64,000 nucleotides of DNA from JALYUM01 sp036688685 (GCF_036688685.1 NZ_JAQQPS010000022.1:39973-103972), one strand, 5' to 3'; counted from the stretch's first letter, positions 51,566 through 61,510 are shown. Numbers and translations: made by a program. The notes: generated from the letters alone by a model not told the origin.

Positions 51566-52420
51566 TTAGCGGCGGTGTTTCACCAGAAACTGCCAGATCA
51601 CCTCGTTGGCATCGAATGCGCGGCTGGTCGTGCCAATTGGCAGGCCAACATTGAACGGATCGGCGCCCGGCCACGTATGGCCGCCATCGGCGATGGTGAG
51701 CAGGGCCACGCTTTCCCGGCCGTTGCCGGCCTCGATCCGGGACACGCCCGTTCCAAGGGCCTGTTCTTGCGCAGTGCCCGCGATGGCATTTTTACCCAAC
51801 CAATACCGATAGCTTTCCCGAGCGGACAGGTACGCGCCCGGCTTGCCGCCATACGCCACCACCTGGTCGGCCGTGCCATGCACCAGCAGTACGCCGACCT
51901 TGCCCGTGGCCGCATGGTGCTCGATGACTGGCTCGGGCATGGGCGCGCCGACCGCCGCCACCGCCGCGAACAGGTGGGGCAGCTCGGCGCCGATCCGCAG
52001 CGCAAAAAAGCCGCCGCGCGACAAGCCGGTGGCGTACACGCGCGCAGGATCGACGCGATACGCCTGCCTGAGTTTGGCAAGCAGCGCTTCGGTAAAACCA
52101 ATGTCATCGCTGCCCTCGCGGTAGGGCATGCCAAAACCGACATTCCAGTCCTGTTTCAGTCCGGCCGGATAGACCACGATGAACTGGTGGCGCTCGGCTG
52201 CGCGATTCATCTGCGTGTAGAGCATCTGTTCCGCCATGCTCATGCCGCCGCCGTGAAAATTAAAAACCACGGGATAAGGCCGCTGCGGTTCCTTGCCATA
52301 GGCTTCAGGCACGTACACGATGTAGCGGCGCTTCTCGTTCTTGTGAACCAGCGAATTGACTTGCGCCAGCGCCGGCACGGCGGTGCCGGCCAGGACCAGC
52401 AGGATGGTCAGGTGTTTCAT
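51566..52420 (-). CDS. Secreted esterase of the PHB depolymerase/LpqC-like family
   Basis: 284 residues with a signal peptide ending near ALAQV. Alpha/beta hydrolase with oxyanion FNFHGGG, nucleophile in TGLSRGG, acid in VHGTADQVV and His in DGGHTWPGA. The family includes polyhydroxybutyrate depolymerase-like and feruloyl esterase-like enzymes. An in-frame extension upstream overlaps the kinase gene and is not used. Confidence 0.85.
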   Translation of the reverse strand: MKHLTILLVLAGTAVPALAQVNSLVHKNEKRRYIVYVPEAYGKEPQRPYPVVFNFHGGGMSMAEQMLYTQMNRAAERHQFIVVYPAGLKQDWNVGFGMPYREGSDDIGFTEALLAKLRQAYRVDPARVYATGLSRGGFFALRIGAELPHLFAAVAAVGAPMPEPVIEHHAATGKVGVLLVHGTADQVVAYGGKPGAYLSARESYRYWLGKNAIAGTAQEQALGTGVSRIEAGNGRESVALLTIADGGHTWPGADPFNVGLPIGTTSRAFDANEVIWQFLVKHRR

Positions 52421-52497
52421 GGAATGGACCCGGATGAAGTGGACGAGTACGCAGCTTGGACGGGCGTGGGTGAAAAGCTGGTGAAATCCAGCAGGTT

Positions 52498-53718
52498 TCA
52501 GGCGGCGCGCAGCACCGTGATGTCGACCCGGTAAGCCTGTGCGCCCTGGTGCACCCCAAGTTCCCAGTCCATCGCAGCGGCCAGGCGCTGCAACAAATTC
52601 TGGCCATGCAGGAAACCTTGCATGCCGCCTTCCCGGTCCGTGTCGACGGTGTTGGCAACGCTGAGCACCCCGTCCGCAAACGACAGTCCCAGCAGCGCTG
52701 CCGGCCCGCCATGGAACACGGCGTTGCCAAGGCAATTGTTGATGAGAATGGTTGCCAGATGCGGATGTCCGTGCACCGCCAGCCTGTCCGGCAAATCGAG
52801 TTGCAGGCGGGCGCTATCGAGCAAGCCTTGTTCGACCAGTCGCAGCAGGCAGTCCTCGATCACGCCGCGCAGGTCGAATGCGGCACTGGCAATCTGCTCG
52901 GCGCGCGCTAGTGCAAACAGGACGTCGATGGTATTGCCGATCTCGGCCAGTCCGGCCTGCGCCTGCGCCGTCTCCATCCGGTCCAGCGCGCGCCCGCTTG
53001 CCTGGCCGAAGGTATTGTGCAAGATGGTCAGTGGTGTGCGCAGTTCATGGCTGACGTCGCGCGTAAAAGCGTGCTCGCGCGCGAGCGCGGCGTGAAGGGT
53101 CGCCGACGTGTCACCGAGCTTGCGCGCCAGGTAACCGATTTCATCAGGGCGCAGGCGCGCCGTGAACGCCTGCGCCTGGTCAAGCTGGTGGCTGCGCACT
53201 TGTTGCGCCAGTTCCTGCAGCGGCAGCACCAGTCGCCGGGCCAGCAGGTACGCCAGCAAACATGCGAGGCCGGTCAGTCCCAGCGCGACAGCGAGCAGCA
53301 GAGCGCCGATGTCGCCGATCAGCGCCGAGACCACCAGTAGCGGCGCCACGTCCGCCACCAGGTAGCGCCGCTGCTGCGGCCCGGCACCCAGGTCGAGCGT
53401 GCGTACATGGTAGTGCTGACCAGTGCGCGTAAACACCTCGGCGCGCTGGACGCCAGCCTGCATGCTGCGGCGTACCTCTGGTGGCAAGGCGTCGATGCTG
53501 CGGTATGCACGGATCAGGTCGTATGAAGGTGGCCCGGCATCGCCGTGCTGGACATACTGCGCCGTCATCGATGCCGCTTCGCGCACCAGCAGGCGGTCGA
53601 CCAGCATGTCTTCCGTGACATACGCAACGACCAGGGCGAGTCCGGTGTAGCAGACACAGATGCACACCGTAAATCCGCCGATGGCCGCAAACAGGCCACG
53701 CCGGATCGTGCTAAACAT
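52498..53718 (-). CDS. Two-component sensor histidine kinase
   Basis: 406 residues: transmembrane segment 12-35, periplasmic sensor of about 105 residues, second transmembrane segment (ALLLAVALGLTGLACLLAYL), HAMP, H box DVSHELRTPLTILHN and N box ILINNCLGNAVFHG. The usual DxGxG of the ATP lid is missing; the corresponding stretch is VANTVDTDREGGMQGF. It overlaps the response-regulator stop by eight bases, so it is the second gene of a regulator-kinase pair. Confidence 0.88.
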   Translation of the reverse strand: MFSTIRRGLFAAIGGFTVCICVCYTGLALVVAYVTEDMLVDRLLVREAASMTAQYVQHGDAGPPSYDLIRAYRSIDALPPEVRRSMQAGVQRAEVFTRTGQHYHVRTLDLGAGPQQRRYLVADVAPLLVVSALIGDIGALLLAVALGLTGLACLLAYLLARRLVLPLQELAQQVRSHQLDQAQAFTARLRPDEIGYLARKLGDTSATLHAALAREHAFTRDVSHELRTPLTILHNTFGQASGRALDRMETAQAQAGLAEIGNTIDVLFALARAEQIASAAFDLRGVIEDCLLRLVEQGLLDSARLQLDLPDRLAVHGHPHLATILINNCLGNAVFHGGPAALLGLSFADGVLSVANTVDTDREGGMQGFLHGQNLLQRLAAAMDWELGVHQGAQAYRVDITVLRAA

Positions 53719-54409
53719 CGCCCGCCGGCGGGACGTCCAGTCGATAGCCGAGCTGGGCAATGGTGGCGATCATGTTCACGCCGCCGGCCGCGTCGAGCTG
53801 CTTGCGCAAGCTGTAGATGTGCGATTTCAGCGCATCGCTGTCGGGTGGATTCGCGCCCCATAGCGCGAACATCAGTGCGGCGCGCGAGACGGCATGCGGA
53901 GCGGCATGACACAGCGCCAGCAAGAGCGTGAAGCCGCACTGGGTCAGCGCCAGCGGCACGTCCTGATAGGTCGCGCGGCGCTCCCGCACCAGCAGCGTCA
54001 GGGCGCCCAGATGCATTGCCTGGTCGGCGTGCAGTTGCCCGCGCCGGGCCAGCGCTGCGCAGCGCAAGGCCAGTTCGCGCAGGTCGAACGGCTTGGTCAG
54101 GTAATCGTCGGCACCGCACTCGAAGCCGCGTGCCTTGTCTTCAAACGCGTCACGGGCAGTGAGCATCAGTACCGGCACATTGCGCGGGGCACGCAACTTG
54201 ATCGCACGGCAAACCGCCAGCCCGTCGACGTCGGGCAGCGTCAGGTCGAGCAGGACGACGTCATACGCCTCGCGCGTGGCCAGTTCGATGGCCAGTGTGC
54301 CGCTGGCGGCATGGTCGGTCAGCCAGTGCAGGCCATCGAGGAAGGCGACAATCTGGCGGGCGATCGCCGGGTGATCTTCAACGACCAGGATGGACAGAGG
54401 ACGGCGCAT
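53711..54409 (-). CDS. OmpR-family response regulator
   Basis: 232 residues. Receiver with VVEDHPA, phospho-Asp in LLDLTLPDVDG, switch residues in MLTARD and TKPFDL, then a winged-helix domain with DALKSHIYSLRKQLDAAGG. The ATG at 54409 begins MRRPLSILVVEDH. The M4 metalloprotease gene ends 54 bases upstream on the same strand, and the pair may be read from it or control it. Confidence 0.9.
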   Translation of the reverse strand: MRRPLSILVVEDHPAIARQIVAFLDGLHWLTDHAASGTLAIELATREAYDVVLLDLTLPDVDGLAVCRAIKLRAPRNVPVLMLTARDAFEDKARGFECGADDYLTKPFDLRELALRCAALARRGQLHADQAMHLGALTLLVRERRATYQDVPLALTQCGFTLLLALCHAAPHAVSRAALMFALWGANPPDSDALKSHIYSLRKQLDAAGGVNMIATIAQLGYRLDVPPAGDV

Positions 54410-54462
54410 GGCAATTGCAGGCAGGTGGGCACGGATGCCTGCATTGTAGCGCGGCAACCCGC

Positions 54463-56223
54463 TTATTCCGCGACATCCGCACCGACATTGATGGCCGCAT
54501 ACGCGCGCTGCACGGCAATCGCCTCGGCACTATCCTTGCCGTACAGCTCCTGCGCCGCCTCGAGCATCTTGCTGCGCGCCGTCGCGTAATTGGTCTTCGA
54601 CGTAAACTTGGTGGTTGCCGCCTTGAACCAGATCCGGTACGCCTTGTCGAGGCCGATACCGTGCATGGCGGCCGGCTGCTTGACCAGGTATTTGCTGTAC
54701 GCGTCGCTGGCCTTGTCGGCGTTCGAGCCCTGCGCCAGGAAATAAAACATCCGGTTGTTGGGGCCGCTGCTGTAATGCACATCGAGCCGTTTCAGGCTGC
54801 GGCTCCAGGCATCCGGGCTGGCGCCGTCCCGGCTGGGCTTGACCATCCAGCGCAGCGGCTCGCCGTTCTTGCTGATTTCCGTGCCCAGCATCCAGTCGTT
54901 GCCGCTGGCCGGCAATTGATCGCCCTTGCCGCCCGCGCGCGCATACGCTTCCACCGCTTCGCCGCTGATGTCGGAACTCGATTCGTTGAGCCCACCCGAC
55001 TCGCCCGAATACACCAGGTTCGAGGTGGCGGCGGTGACGCCATGGCCCATTTCGTGGCCGATTACGTCGATCGCGCCGAGGCTGTTGAAAAACGAACCGT
55101 CGCCGATGAACATGCAGGTGCAAGTGTCGCTGTAATACGCATTGTCGTAGGCCGTGTTAACGTGGGCGGCAATGTAGGTGGCGGTATTATTGCCATCGAG
55201 CGACTGCCAGCCCAGCACGTTTTTCAGCATGTCGTAGGTGTTCATCAAGCCCCACAGGGCATTCACGGCAGCGGTCTGGCCGTTGGCATCGATGGTGGAG
55301 CCGCCGTTGATGTACTGCTTGCCGTCGCCCCAGGTATTGGTGGCGCTGGTGTAGACCTTGCCGGCGCTGCTGCCATGGTCGGCGTTGGTGATCGCCATGC
55401 CGCCGAAGCTGCCCTTCACGCCGCGTTCCGGGTCAATCATCTGGAAGCCGTCCTGGGTGGCGGTCGTGCTGACCGGCACCTGGCCGTTGTACTGGCTGTT
55501 GCCCACACCGACCACGGTTTGCAGCATGTTCCACTGATCGAGAATGGCGGCGCTGCGCGCGTCGACCACGGTATCGTGGTAGAGCGGGCGGTCGCCGTCG
55601 ACCAGGCGGGTGTGGACCAGATAGCCGAGCGCATAATGGTCGACCACTTCCTCCAGGTCGAGCGCATTGAGCTGCGCTTCCGGCTTGTGTGCGGCGGCGG
55701 CCACGCGCCGGGTTCTCATCATCGGATAAATGATCAGCTCGGCGACGGCTGGCTTGATGTGTTGCACGCCGGCCGTGCGGGTCGTTACCGTGGCGAGTGC
55801 CGCGGCAATCGCGGCCTGGCCGGAGATGGCGGCTACCACATTGAAGTCGCCCGTCACGCGGCGCAGCTTGTTGCTTTTTCCCTTGCCCAGGTACTGGCGC
55901 CGCTCCGACGCCGACTCGGCCACAATGGTGCCGCCCGGATCGACCACCAGCACCGACTCCGAGCCGAACACGGGCACGCCCTTGTAGGTATGTACGGTGC
56001 GCACCACCTCGGTGCCGGCCACGCCGGGGTGCTGCTGCACCAGAACGAAGCCATGATCCTGGTCCAGCCCGCGCGCGCCGCGCTGGGCCACCAGCTGACT
56101 GGTCAATTCGGTGAAGCGCGCCGCGTTTGGCACCAGCGGGCCACTCATCAGCGGCGCTGCCAGGCTGGACAGTTGCAGGCCGCCGCAGAGCGCGGCGCAC
56201 ACCAGTTTCGTCATCGTCCTCAT
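54463..56223 (-). CDS. Secreted M4 (thermolysin-like) metallopeptidase
   Basis: 586 residues with a signal peptide, an FTP/PepSY-type propeptide (about 30-230) and the thermolysin-like domain from MIDPERGVKGSFGGMAITNA on. Zinc site VIGHEMGHGVTAATSN with the third ligand Glu in GGLNESSSDI; the active-site His is in DVHYSSGPNNRMFY. The ATG at 56223 has GGAG five bases before it. Expected extracellular protein degradation. No C-terminal pre-peptidase domain. Confidence 0.94.
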   Translation of the reverse strand: MRTMTKLVCAALCGGLQLSSLAAPLMSGPLVPNAARFTELTSQLVAQRGARGLDQDHGFVLVQQHPGVAGTEVVRTVHTYKGVPVFGSESVLVVDPGGTIVAESASERRQYLGKGKSNKLRRVTGDFNVVAAISGQAAIAAALATVTTRTAGVQHIKPAVAELIIYPMMRTRRVAAAAHKPEAQLNALDLEEVVDHYALGYLVHTRLVDGDRPLYHDTVVDARSAAILDQWNMLQTVVGVGNSQYNGQVPVSTTATQDGFQMIDPERGVKGSFGGMAITNADHGSSAGKVYTSATNTWGDGKQYINGGSTIDANGQTAAVNALWGLMNTYDMLKNVLGWQSLDGNNTATYIAAHVNTAYDNAYYSDTCTCMFIGDGSFFNSLGAIDVIGHEMGHGVTAATSNLVYSGESGGLNESSSDISGEAVEAYARAGGKGDQLPASGNDWMLGTEISKNGEPLRWMVKPSRDGASPDAWSRSLKRLDVHYSSGPNNRMFYFLAQGSNADKASDAYSKYLVKQPAAMHGIGLDKAYRIWFKAATTKFTSKTNYATARSKMLEAAQELYGKDSAEAIAVQRAYAAINVGADVAE

Positions 56224-56311
56224 CACATCTCCTCATAGCGCCCTGCCAGAATGGCGAGCTGGGCATTTGAGGATCGTCGCCGCGTGGCGCAGCGCGGCTT
56301 TGCTGAAACGC

Positions 56312-56348
56312 AAAAACCCTGCACCAATCGAAGCGTGCAGGGTTTTTT
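56312..56348. terminator. Bidirectional terminator beside the YpfJ-type gene
   Basis: An 8-bp stem (56317-56324 with 56335-56342) with a ten-base loop has five A on the left and six T on the right. It lies 30 bases after the stop of the zinc peptidase gene and 90 before the M4 protease start. Confidence 0.88.
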
Positions 56349-56377
56349 ATGCTTAACGAATGAAAATCGTTGCCGGC

Positions 56378-57244
56378 TTACAACTGGCGCGCCTTGAAGG
56401 TGTCGCACTGGCCGACTGCGCCGCTGTCGATGCCCTTTTTGAACCAGCGCACGCGCTGGGCCGAGCTGCCGTGCGTGAACGAATCGGGCACCACGGTGCC
56501 TTGCGACTGACGCTGCAGGGTGTCGTCACCGATCGCCGTGGCGGCCGCCAGTGCCGCCTCGATGTCGCCGGTTTCAAGTATGGAGCGGGCCTGGTTGGCG
56601 TGATTCGCCCAGACGCCGGCGAAGCAGTCAGCCTGCAATTCGAGGCGCACCGACATGGCGTTGGCCTGGCTTTCCGAACTGGTACGGCGCGCGGCATCCA
56701 TTTTGTCGGTGATGCCCATCAGGTTCTGCACGTGATGGCCAACTTCGTGGGCAATCACGTAGGCCTTGGCGAAATCGCCGGCGACGTTGAAGCGCTGCTC
56801 CATCAATTTGTAGAAATCGAGGTCGATATACACCTGCTGGTCGCCCGGGCAGTAAAACGGGCCGGTGGCGCTGCGCCCGGTGCCGCAGGCGGTATCGGTC
56901 GAGCCGCTGAACAATATCAGTTTCGGCTTCACATAGGTGCCGCCGTTGGCGCGGAAAATCTCGGTCCAGACGTCTTCGGTATCGGCCAGCACGGTTTTCA
57001 CGAAAGACGTCTGGCGGTCATTGGCGGGCGTCGCGGCGGGCGCCTGCGACTGCACCACCGGAGAACTACCACCTCCGCCCAGCAGGACCGACGGGTCGAT
57101 GCCGAAGAAATAGGAGCCGATCAGCGCTATGACGATCGTGCCAAGGCCGATCGACTTGCCGCCAATACCGAAGCCGCCGCCACCGCCGCCACTGCCACGC
57201 CTGTCCTCGACGTTATCGCTTTCGCGGTTGCCTTCCCACTTCAT
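56378..57244 (-). CDS. YpfJ-type neutral zinc metallopeptidase
   Basis: 288 residues: a Gly-rich cytoplasmic N-terminus, one transmembrane segment (GLGTIVIALIGSYFFGI), and a zinc domain with VIAHEVGHHVQNLMG and the third ligand in ELQADCFAGV. Four cysteines in the mature domain (CGTGR, YCPGD, ADCF, QCDTF) may form disulfides, placing it in the periplasm. The start overlaps the small upstream gene by four bases. Confidence 0.92.
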   Translation of the reverse strand: MKWEGNRESDNVEDRRGSGGGGGGFGIGGKSIGLGTIVIALIGSYFFGIDPSVLLGGGGSSPVVQSQAPAATPANDRQTSFVKTVLADTEDVWTEIFRANGGTYVKPKLILFSGSTDTACGTGRSATGPFYCPGDQQVYIDLDFYKLMEQRFNVAGDFAKAYVIAHEVGHHVQNLMGITDKMDAARRTSSESQANAMSVRLELQADCFAGVWANHANQARSILETGDIEAALAAATAIGDDTLQRQSQGTVVPDSFTHGSSAQRVRWFKKGIDSGAVGQCDTFKARQL

Positions 57245-57423
57245 GACTGGGACCGCTTGAGCTTGACCGCGCCGCCGCTTTCGCGCGCATCCTTGATGCG
57301 GTATTCCTCGTCGGCGCCGAGGCCGGCCTTGGCGTCGTCGTTGAGGGAACGTTGATGTTGTTCCCGTTCAAGTTCACGTTCGAGGCGGCCATTCAGTCCG
57401 ACAGGGGGCAATTTATTTTTCAT
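57241..57423 (-). CDS. Small highly charged protein, coupled to the zinc peptidase
   Basis: 60 residues, nearly half charged (RLERELEREQHQRSLNDDAK), no signal peptide. The stop overlaps the ATG of the YpfJ-type gene (ATGA), so translation is coupled; that coupling is the main reason to believe in it. Family not recognised. Confidence 0.6.
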   Translation of the reverse strand: MKNKLPPVGLNGRLERELEREQHQRSLNDDAKAGLGADEEYRIKDARESGGAVKLKRSQS

Positions 57424-57636
57424 TTCAGTATTCCAAAAAAGGCAATCACAGGATCAACTGCTCGCAGTATGCGAGAAAGATCGCACGCAGTATGTTCGAG
57501 CTTTCACATATGCACTGCATTGTGCCGAATACAAGGCCCCGCACGCCAGTCCATATGTTCGCTAGCGTACGGAGTATCCCGCGCCCGCGTGCGACAGTGT
57601 GGCCTCCGATGGCTGACCTTATTTTTCGCACACTCC

Positions 57637-58602
57637 ATGACCCTGATTCTCCGCGACCGCGATGCCCTGTTCGCACTCGGCCGGGCGCTCGAAGCGGCCC
57701 ACTATCGTTTTACCACCATCACGCCTGCCAGCCATGCACGCATCAACGCCCGCCCCGGCAATGCGCAGGCGCTTGACCTGCGCGGCGTGTTCGGCTGGAG
57801 CCGGCCGTTCAGCCCCGATGCCTTCGACCCCGCCATCGTCGAGTTGATGCGGCGCGCCGGGGTGCTGGACGCGTCCGGTCCCCTGCTGCGCAGCAGCGTG
57901 CGTGCGGCCACCCTGGGCGAGCGCTGTTATTTTCATAGCGCCTGGCCCACCGAGCACGGCGACAGCGTCTTCTTTGGCCCGGACACCTACCGCTTCGTTG
58001 CAGCGATCGAGCGCGCACTGCGCCAACTGGCGGCGCCGCCGGCGCGCGTGGTCGACATCGGCTGCGGCGCCGGTCCCGGCGCCGTGCAGATCGCGCGCCG
58101 CTTTCCCGACGCTGAGGTGTTTGGCGCCGACATCAACCCGGCCAGCCTGGCCCTGACCTCGATCAATGCCGGCCTGGCGGGCGCGCGCAACGTCACGCCG
58201 GTGGCATCCAACCTGCTCGACGGCATGGACGGCGAATTCGACCTGATAGTCTCGAATCCCCCGTTCATGCTCGACCCGGGCCAGCGCACCTACCGCAACG
58301 GCGGCGGGCCGCGCGGCGCCGCCCTGTCGGTCGAGATCGTCAAAGCCGCGATGGCGCGCCTGCGTCCGGGCGGCAGCCTGCTGCTCTACACGGGCGTGGC
58401 GATCAGCGCCGACCAGGACGATTTCCAGGGTGCGATTGCGCCGCTGCTCGACACCGCCTGCCAGGCCTGGACCTACGAAGAGCTCGACCCGGACGTGTTC
58501 GGCGAAGAGCTGGCCACGCCCGCCTATGCCGGCGTGGAACGCATCGCCGCGGTCTGGCTGCACGCCGTGAAACGCACCCGCATGCGCAAGAGCGATCTGT
58601 AG
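57637..58602 (+). CDS. Class I SAM-dependent methyltransferase (MTS/HemK-like)
   Basis: 321 residues. The SAM motif is VVDIGCGAGPGAVQIARRFP, the acidic end of strand 2 is FGADINPASL, and the N6/N5-type catalytic motif is LIVSNPPFMLD, as in methyltransferases acting on planar nitrogen (RsmC, RlmG, PrmC types). The N-terminal 140 residues form an extra domain. Substrate (rRNA, DNA or protein) not determined. No clear ribosome binding site before the ATG at 57637. Confidence 0.85.
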   Translation: MTLILRDRDALFALGRALEAAHYRFTTITPASHARINARPGNAQALDLRGVFGWSRPFSPDAFDPAIVELMRRAGVLDASGPLLRSSVRAATLGERCYFHSAWPTEHGDSVFFGPDTYRFVAAIERALRQLAAPPARVVDIGCGAGPGAVQIARRFPDAEVFGADINPASLALTSINAGLAGARNVTPVASNLLDGMDGEFDLIVSNPPFMLDPGQRTYRNGGGPRGAALSVEIVKAAMARLRPGGSLLLYTGVAISADQDDFQGAIAPLLDTACQAWTYEELDPDVFGEELATPAYAGVERIAAVWLHAVKRTRMRKSDL

Positions 58603-58900
58603 TCAGCCAGCCAACAGGCACAAATAAAGCCCGGATCGGCACCCGCGCCGTGTGGCTTTTGAGAAACAGTCAGGTTTTTTCGGGCAACATTCCCGCTATA
58701 CTTCCTGCAGAGCTGTGGCCTGGCGCCACCGCTCCTGCACGGCCGCCGTACGCCGTTTGTTTGCGCAATGCGCAGCCACCATGTCGATTCCAGGATCAGG
58801 CGAAGCCACCCTTCGCCGCGCACCCATGCACCGCTCCCCACCGCGATTTCTTTTCAAGGCGTCAGCATGATTTGCGGCGCAGCACTTCCAGACCGGTCGC

Positions 58901-61510
58901 TCACGCGGCACAAAGCTGCTTCAGGCTGGCGGCGGGTACGGCACGCGACAGAAAGTATCCTTGTGCGTAATCGCAAGCCATATGCTGCATTATTTCGAAT
59001 TGCCCCGCCGTTTCGACGCCTTCGACGGTAACCCGCAGCCCCAGTGTGTGGGCCATGGCGACGATGGCCTGGCACAGGGCGCGGTCTTCCGCATCGGTCT
59101 CGATGTGCTCGACAAAGGCACGGTCGATCTTGAGGAAATCGATGTCGAATTTTTTCAGGTAGGCCAGCGAGGAGTAGCCGGTGCCGAAATCGTCCAGCGC
59201 AATCTGCATGCCGGCCCGCCCCAGCGCCGCCAGACTGGTGCGCACTTCAGCGCTCATATTCAGTAACAACCCCTCGGTGATTTCGACCGTTATCCCGCCC
59301 GGGTCGATGCCGCGCTCGGCCAGGTGGGCCAGCCAGCGCGCCGGCAAACCATGGTCGTTCTGGAATTGCACCGGCGAGACATTGATGCTGATTTCAAAGT
59401 GCGGATCAATCTCGGCGCGCAACTGGCCCAGCACACTGGCGGCCTGCTGAAACACCCAGTCGCCGATGGCGATGATCTGCCCGCTCTGCTCCGCCACCGG
59501 GATGAACTCTGCCGGACTGACCTGGCCACGCACCGGGTGCTCCCAGCGCAGCAGCGCTTCGGCCTTGTTGATACGCTGGTCGCGCATGTCGACGATGGGC
59601 TGGAACGCCAGCGCAAACTGGCCGCCGGCCAGGGCGCCGCGCAGGTCGTTGGTCAAGGTGGCGCGCTCCTGGGCCGCAGCCTGCAGGGACGGCTCGAAAT
59701 GGCAGAACCGGTTGCGCCCGGCGCTCTTGGCCGCGTACATGGCCTGGTCGGCATGGCGCAGCAATTCTTCCGCGCCGGCGCCGGCATCCGGATAGCGCGC
59801 AACGCCAATGCTGGCCGAGACGAACACAATGTCGGCGCCGAGCGTGAACGGCAGCGCCAGCGCGCGTATCAACTGGCCGACGATGGCCTCGGGCGCGCCG
59901 TGCGCCTCTTCTTCACAGCGCAGCAGCACGGTAAATTCGTCGCCGCCCAGGCGCGCCACGCTGACCTCGTCTCCCAGCGTGGCGCGCAAACGCCCCGCCA
60001 CCGCCACCAGCAACTGGTCGCCGACCGCATGGCCGAGGGTGTCGTTGACTTCCTTGAACTGGTCCAGGTCGATCAGCAGCACCACAAACGGTGACGCGGC
60101 CGGCTGTGACTCGGCCAACAGCGCTTCGAGCCGGTTGCGGAACATGTGCCGGTTGGGCAGGCCGGTCAGGCTGTCGAAATTGCCCTGCTCCCAGATCAGC
60201 TGTTCGCGCCGCTTGGTGTCGGTAATGTCGCGCACGATCCCCATCACCAGCGTTTCATTGTCGCTGCGGACGATTTCTCCGGACATGCTGCCGATGCGCT
60301 CCTCCCCCGATTTGATGCGGAAGCGCGCTTCCACGTCGATCACGCGGCCATCGCGCGCAACCGCGTCGAGGAAGGCGGCGCGCGCGGCGGGATCGACCCA
60401 CAGGCTGGCCGTTGTCATGCCTGCGTCCAGCAATTCCGCGCGGCTGTAGCCGGTCATGCGCGTGACCGAATCGGACACCTCGATGAAGCGCCCGCTGTCC
60501 ATCGACGTGAGCAGGATCCCGTCCGGGCTAGCGCGAAACGCGGCGGCAAATTTCTGGTCGGAGCGGTGCAGCGCCGACACCGCGTCGTGGGCCCGGTCCA
60601 GGCTGCGCCGCAACAGCAGGAACAGGCCGGTGAAGGCGGCACTGCCGATCAGCCAGAACAGGGTTACCAGCATGGCCAGGTTGCGCCACGGCGCCAGCAA
60701 GGCATGCTGCGACCGGCTGGCCGCCACCTGCAGGTCGGGATAGCCGGGCAGAACCGCGCGCCGGGTCAGATACTTGATTTCTAGGTGGGTCGCGTCGGCC
60801 GTGCGGCGGCTCAATGTGGTGGCAAAGTGCAACAGGCCGGCGCCGGATGCCGGCAAGGCGGCAATCACCATGCCGTCGCTGCGCAACATGCCGATGCGGC
60901 CGTCCCGGCCCAGATCGACGCCGTTCCAGAGCGCGCTGAAATAGGCTGGCGCCAGGCGCGATACGGCAATCGCCAGGATGGCGCCATCGGCGGCGCGGCG
61001 CGCCAGCGCGGCATAGATGGTGGTCTTGCCATCGACCTGGATCAATTCGAAGAGCGGGCCGCTGGACGCGCTCCGGTGCACCCGCGCCACCACGGCGCGG
61101 ATGCCGGCGGCATCGACCGGATCGATTTCATCGCGCTGCGCGGCACTGCGGTTGCTCGCGCTGAACAGGACGTGGCCCGCCCCGTCCAGCAGGGCCAGGC
61201 CCTGGCAATGGGGCAGCGCCGCGCGTTCCACTTCCAGCAGCGCGCGCGCGGCCGCGCCGGTCGGCGCCTGCGGCCCGCTGAACTGGGTGCTCACGTGCAG
61301 CAGCCGGTACTCCACCGCCTCGACCGAACGGGCGGCCTGTTCGGTGACGATGCCAGTCACCGAGCGGGTCAGCTCGGCGCTATTGGTCAGCGCCTCATGG
61401 CGCGCGTACCACAAGGCGGCGATGCACAGGACTGCTGCGCCGCCAATGACGACAACGGGAAACCAGCCCTGCTGGGAAAAGGTGCGATGCGGATTCGATT
61501 TGGCTTGCAT
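58901..61510 (-). CDS. Membrane PAS-GGDEF-EAL protein (c-di-GMP turnover)
   Basis: 869 residues: transmembrane segment 16-38, periplasmic sensor (dCache-like) to about 270, second transmembrane segment (LVTLFWLIGSAAFTGLFLLL), PAS domain (320-435), GGDEF with VARLGGDEFTVLL, EAL with KAEALLRWEHP, EITEGLLLN, DDFGTGYSSL and KIDRAFV. Both sites are complete. The ATG at 61510 has AAGG five bases upstream; a GTG two codons earlier is less likely. 47 bases downstream of the hybrid kinase gene, same strand. Confidence 0.92.
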   Translation of the reverse strand: MQAKSNPHRTFSQQGWFPVVVIGGAAVLCIAALWYARHEALTNSAELTRSVTGIVTEQAARSVEAVEYRLLHVSTQFSGPQAPTGAAARALLEVERAALPHCQGLALLDGAGHVLFSASNRSAAQRDEIDPVDAAGIRAVVARVHRSASSGPLFELIQVDGKTTIYAALARRAADGAILAIAVSRLAPAYFSALWNGVDLGRDGRIGMLRSDGMVIAALPASGAGLLHFATTLSRRTADATHLEIKYLTRRAVLPGYPDLQVAASRSQHALLAPWRNLAMLVTLFWLIGSAAFTGLFLLLRRSLDRAHDAVSALHRSDQKFAAAFRASPDGILLTSMDSGRFIEVSDSVTRMTGYSRAELLDAGMTTASLWVDPAARAAFLDAVARDGRVIDVEARFRIKSGEERIGSMSGEIVRSDNETLVMGIVRDITDTKRREQLIWEQGNFDSLTGLPNRHMFRNRLEALLAESQPAASPFVVLLIDLDQFKEVNDTLGHAVGDQLLVAVAGRLRATLGDEVSVARLGGDEFTVLLRCEEEAHGAPEAIVGQLIRALALPFTLGADIVFVSASIGVARYPDAGAGAEELLRHADQAMYAAKSAGRNRFCHFEPSLQAAAQERATLTNDLRGALAGGQFALAFQPIVDMRDQRINKAEALLRWEHPVRGQVSPAEFIPVAEQSGQIIAIGDWVFQQAASVLGQLRAEIDPHFEISINVSPVQFQNDHGLPARWLAHLAERGIDPGGITVEITEGLLLNMSAEVRTSLAALGRAGMQIALDDFGTGYSSLAYLKKFDIDFLKIDRAFVEHIETDAEDRALCQAIVAMAHTLGLRVTVEGVETAGQFEIMQHMACDYAQGYFLSRAVPAASLKQLCAA

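Noticed and set aside
54295..56238. 647-codon open frame on the plus strand
   Set aside because: Antisense to the M4 metallopeptidase gene, whose motifs are unmistakable.
58603..58900. Small open frames on the plus strand in the 298-base gap after the methyltransferase gene
   Set aside because: No ribosome binding site, odd composition and no convincing start; I see nothing else in this gap.
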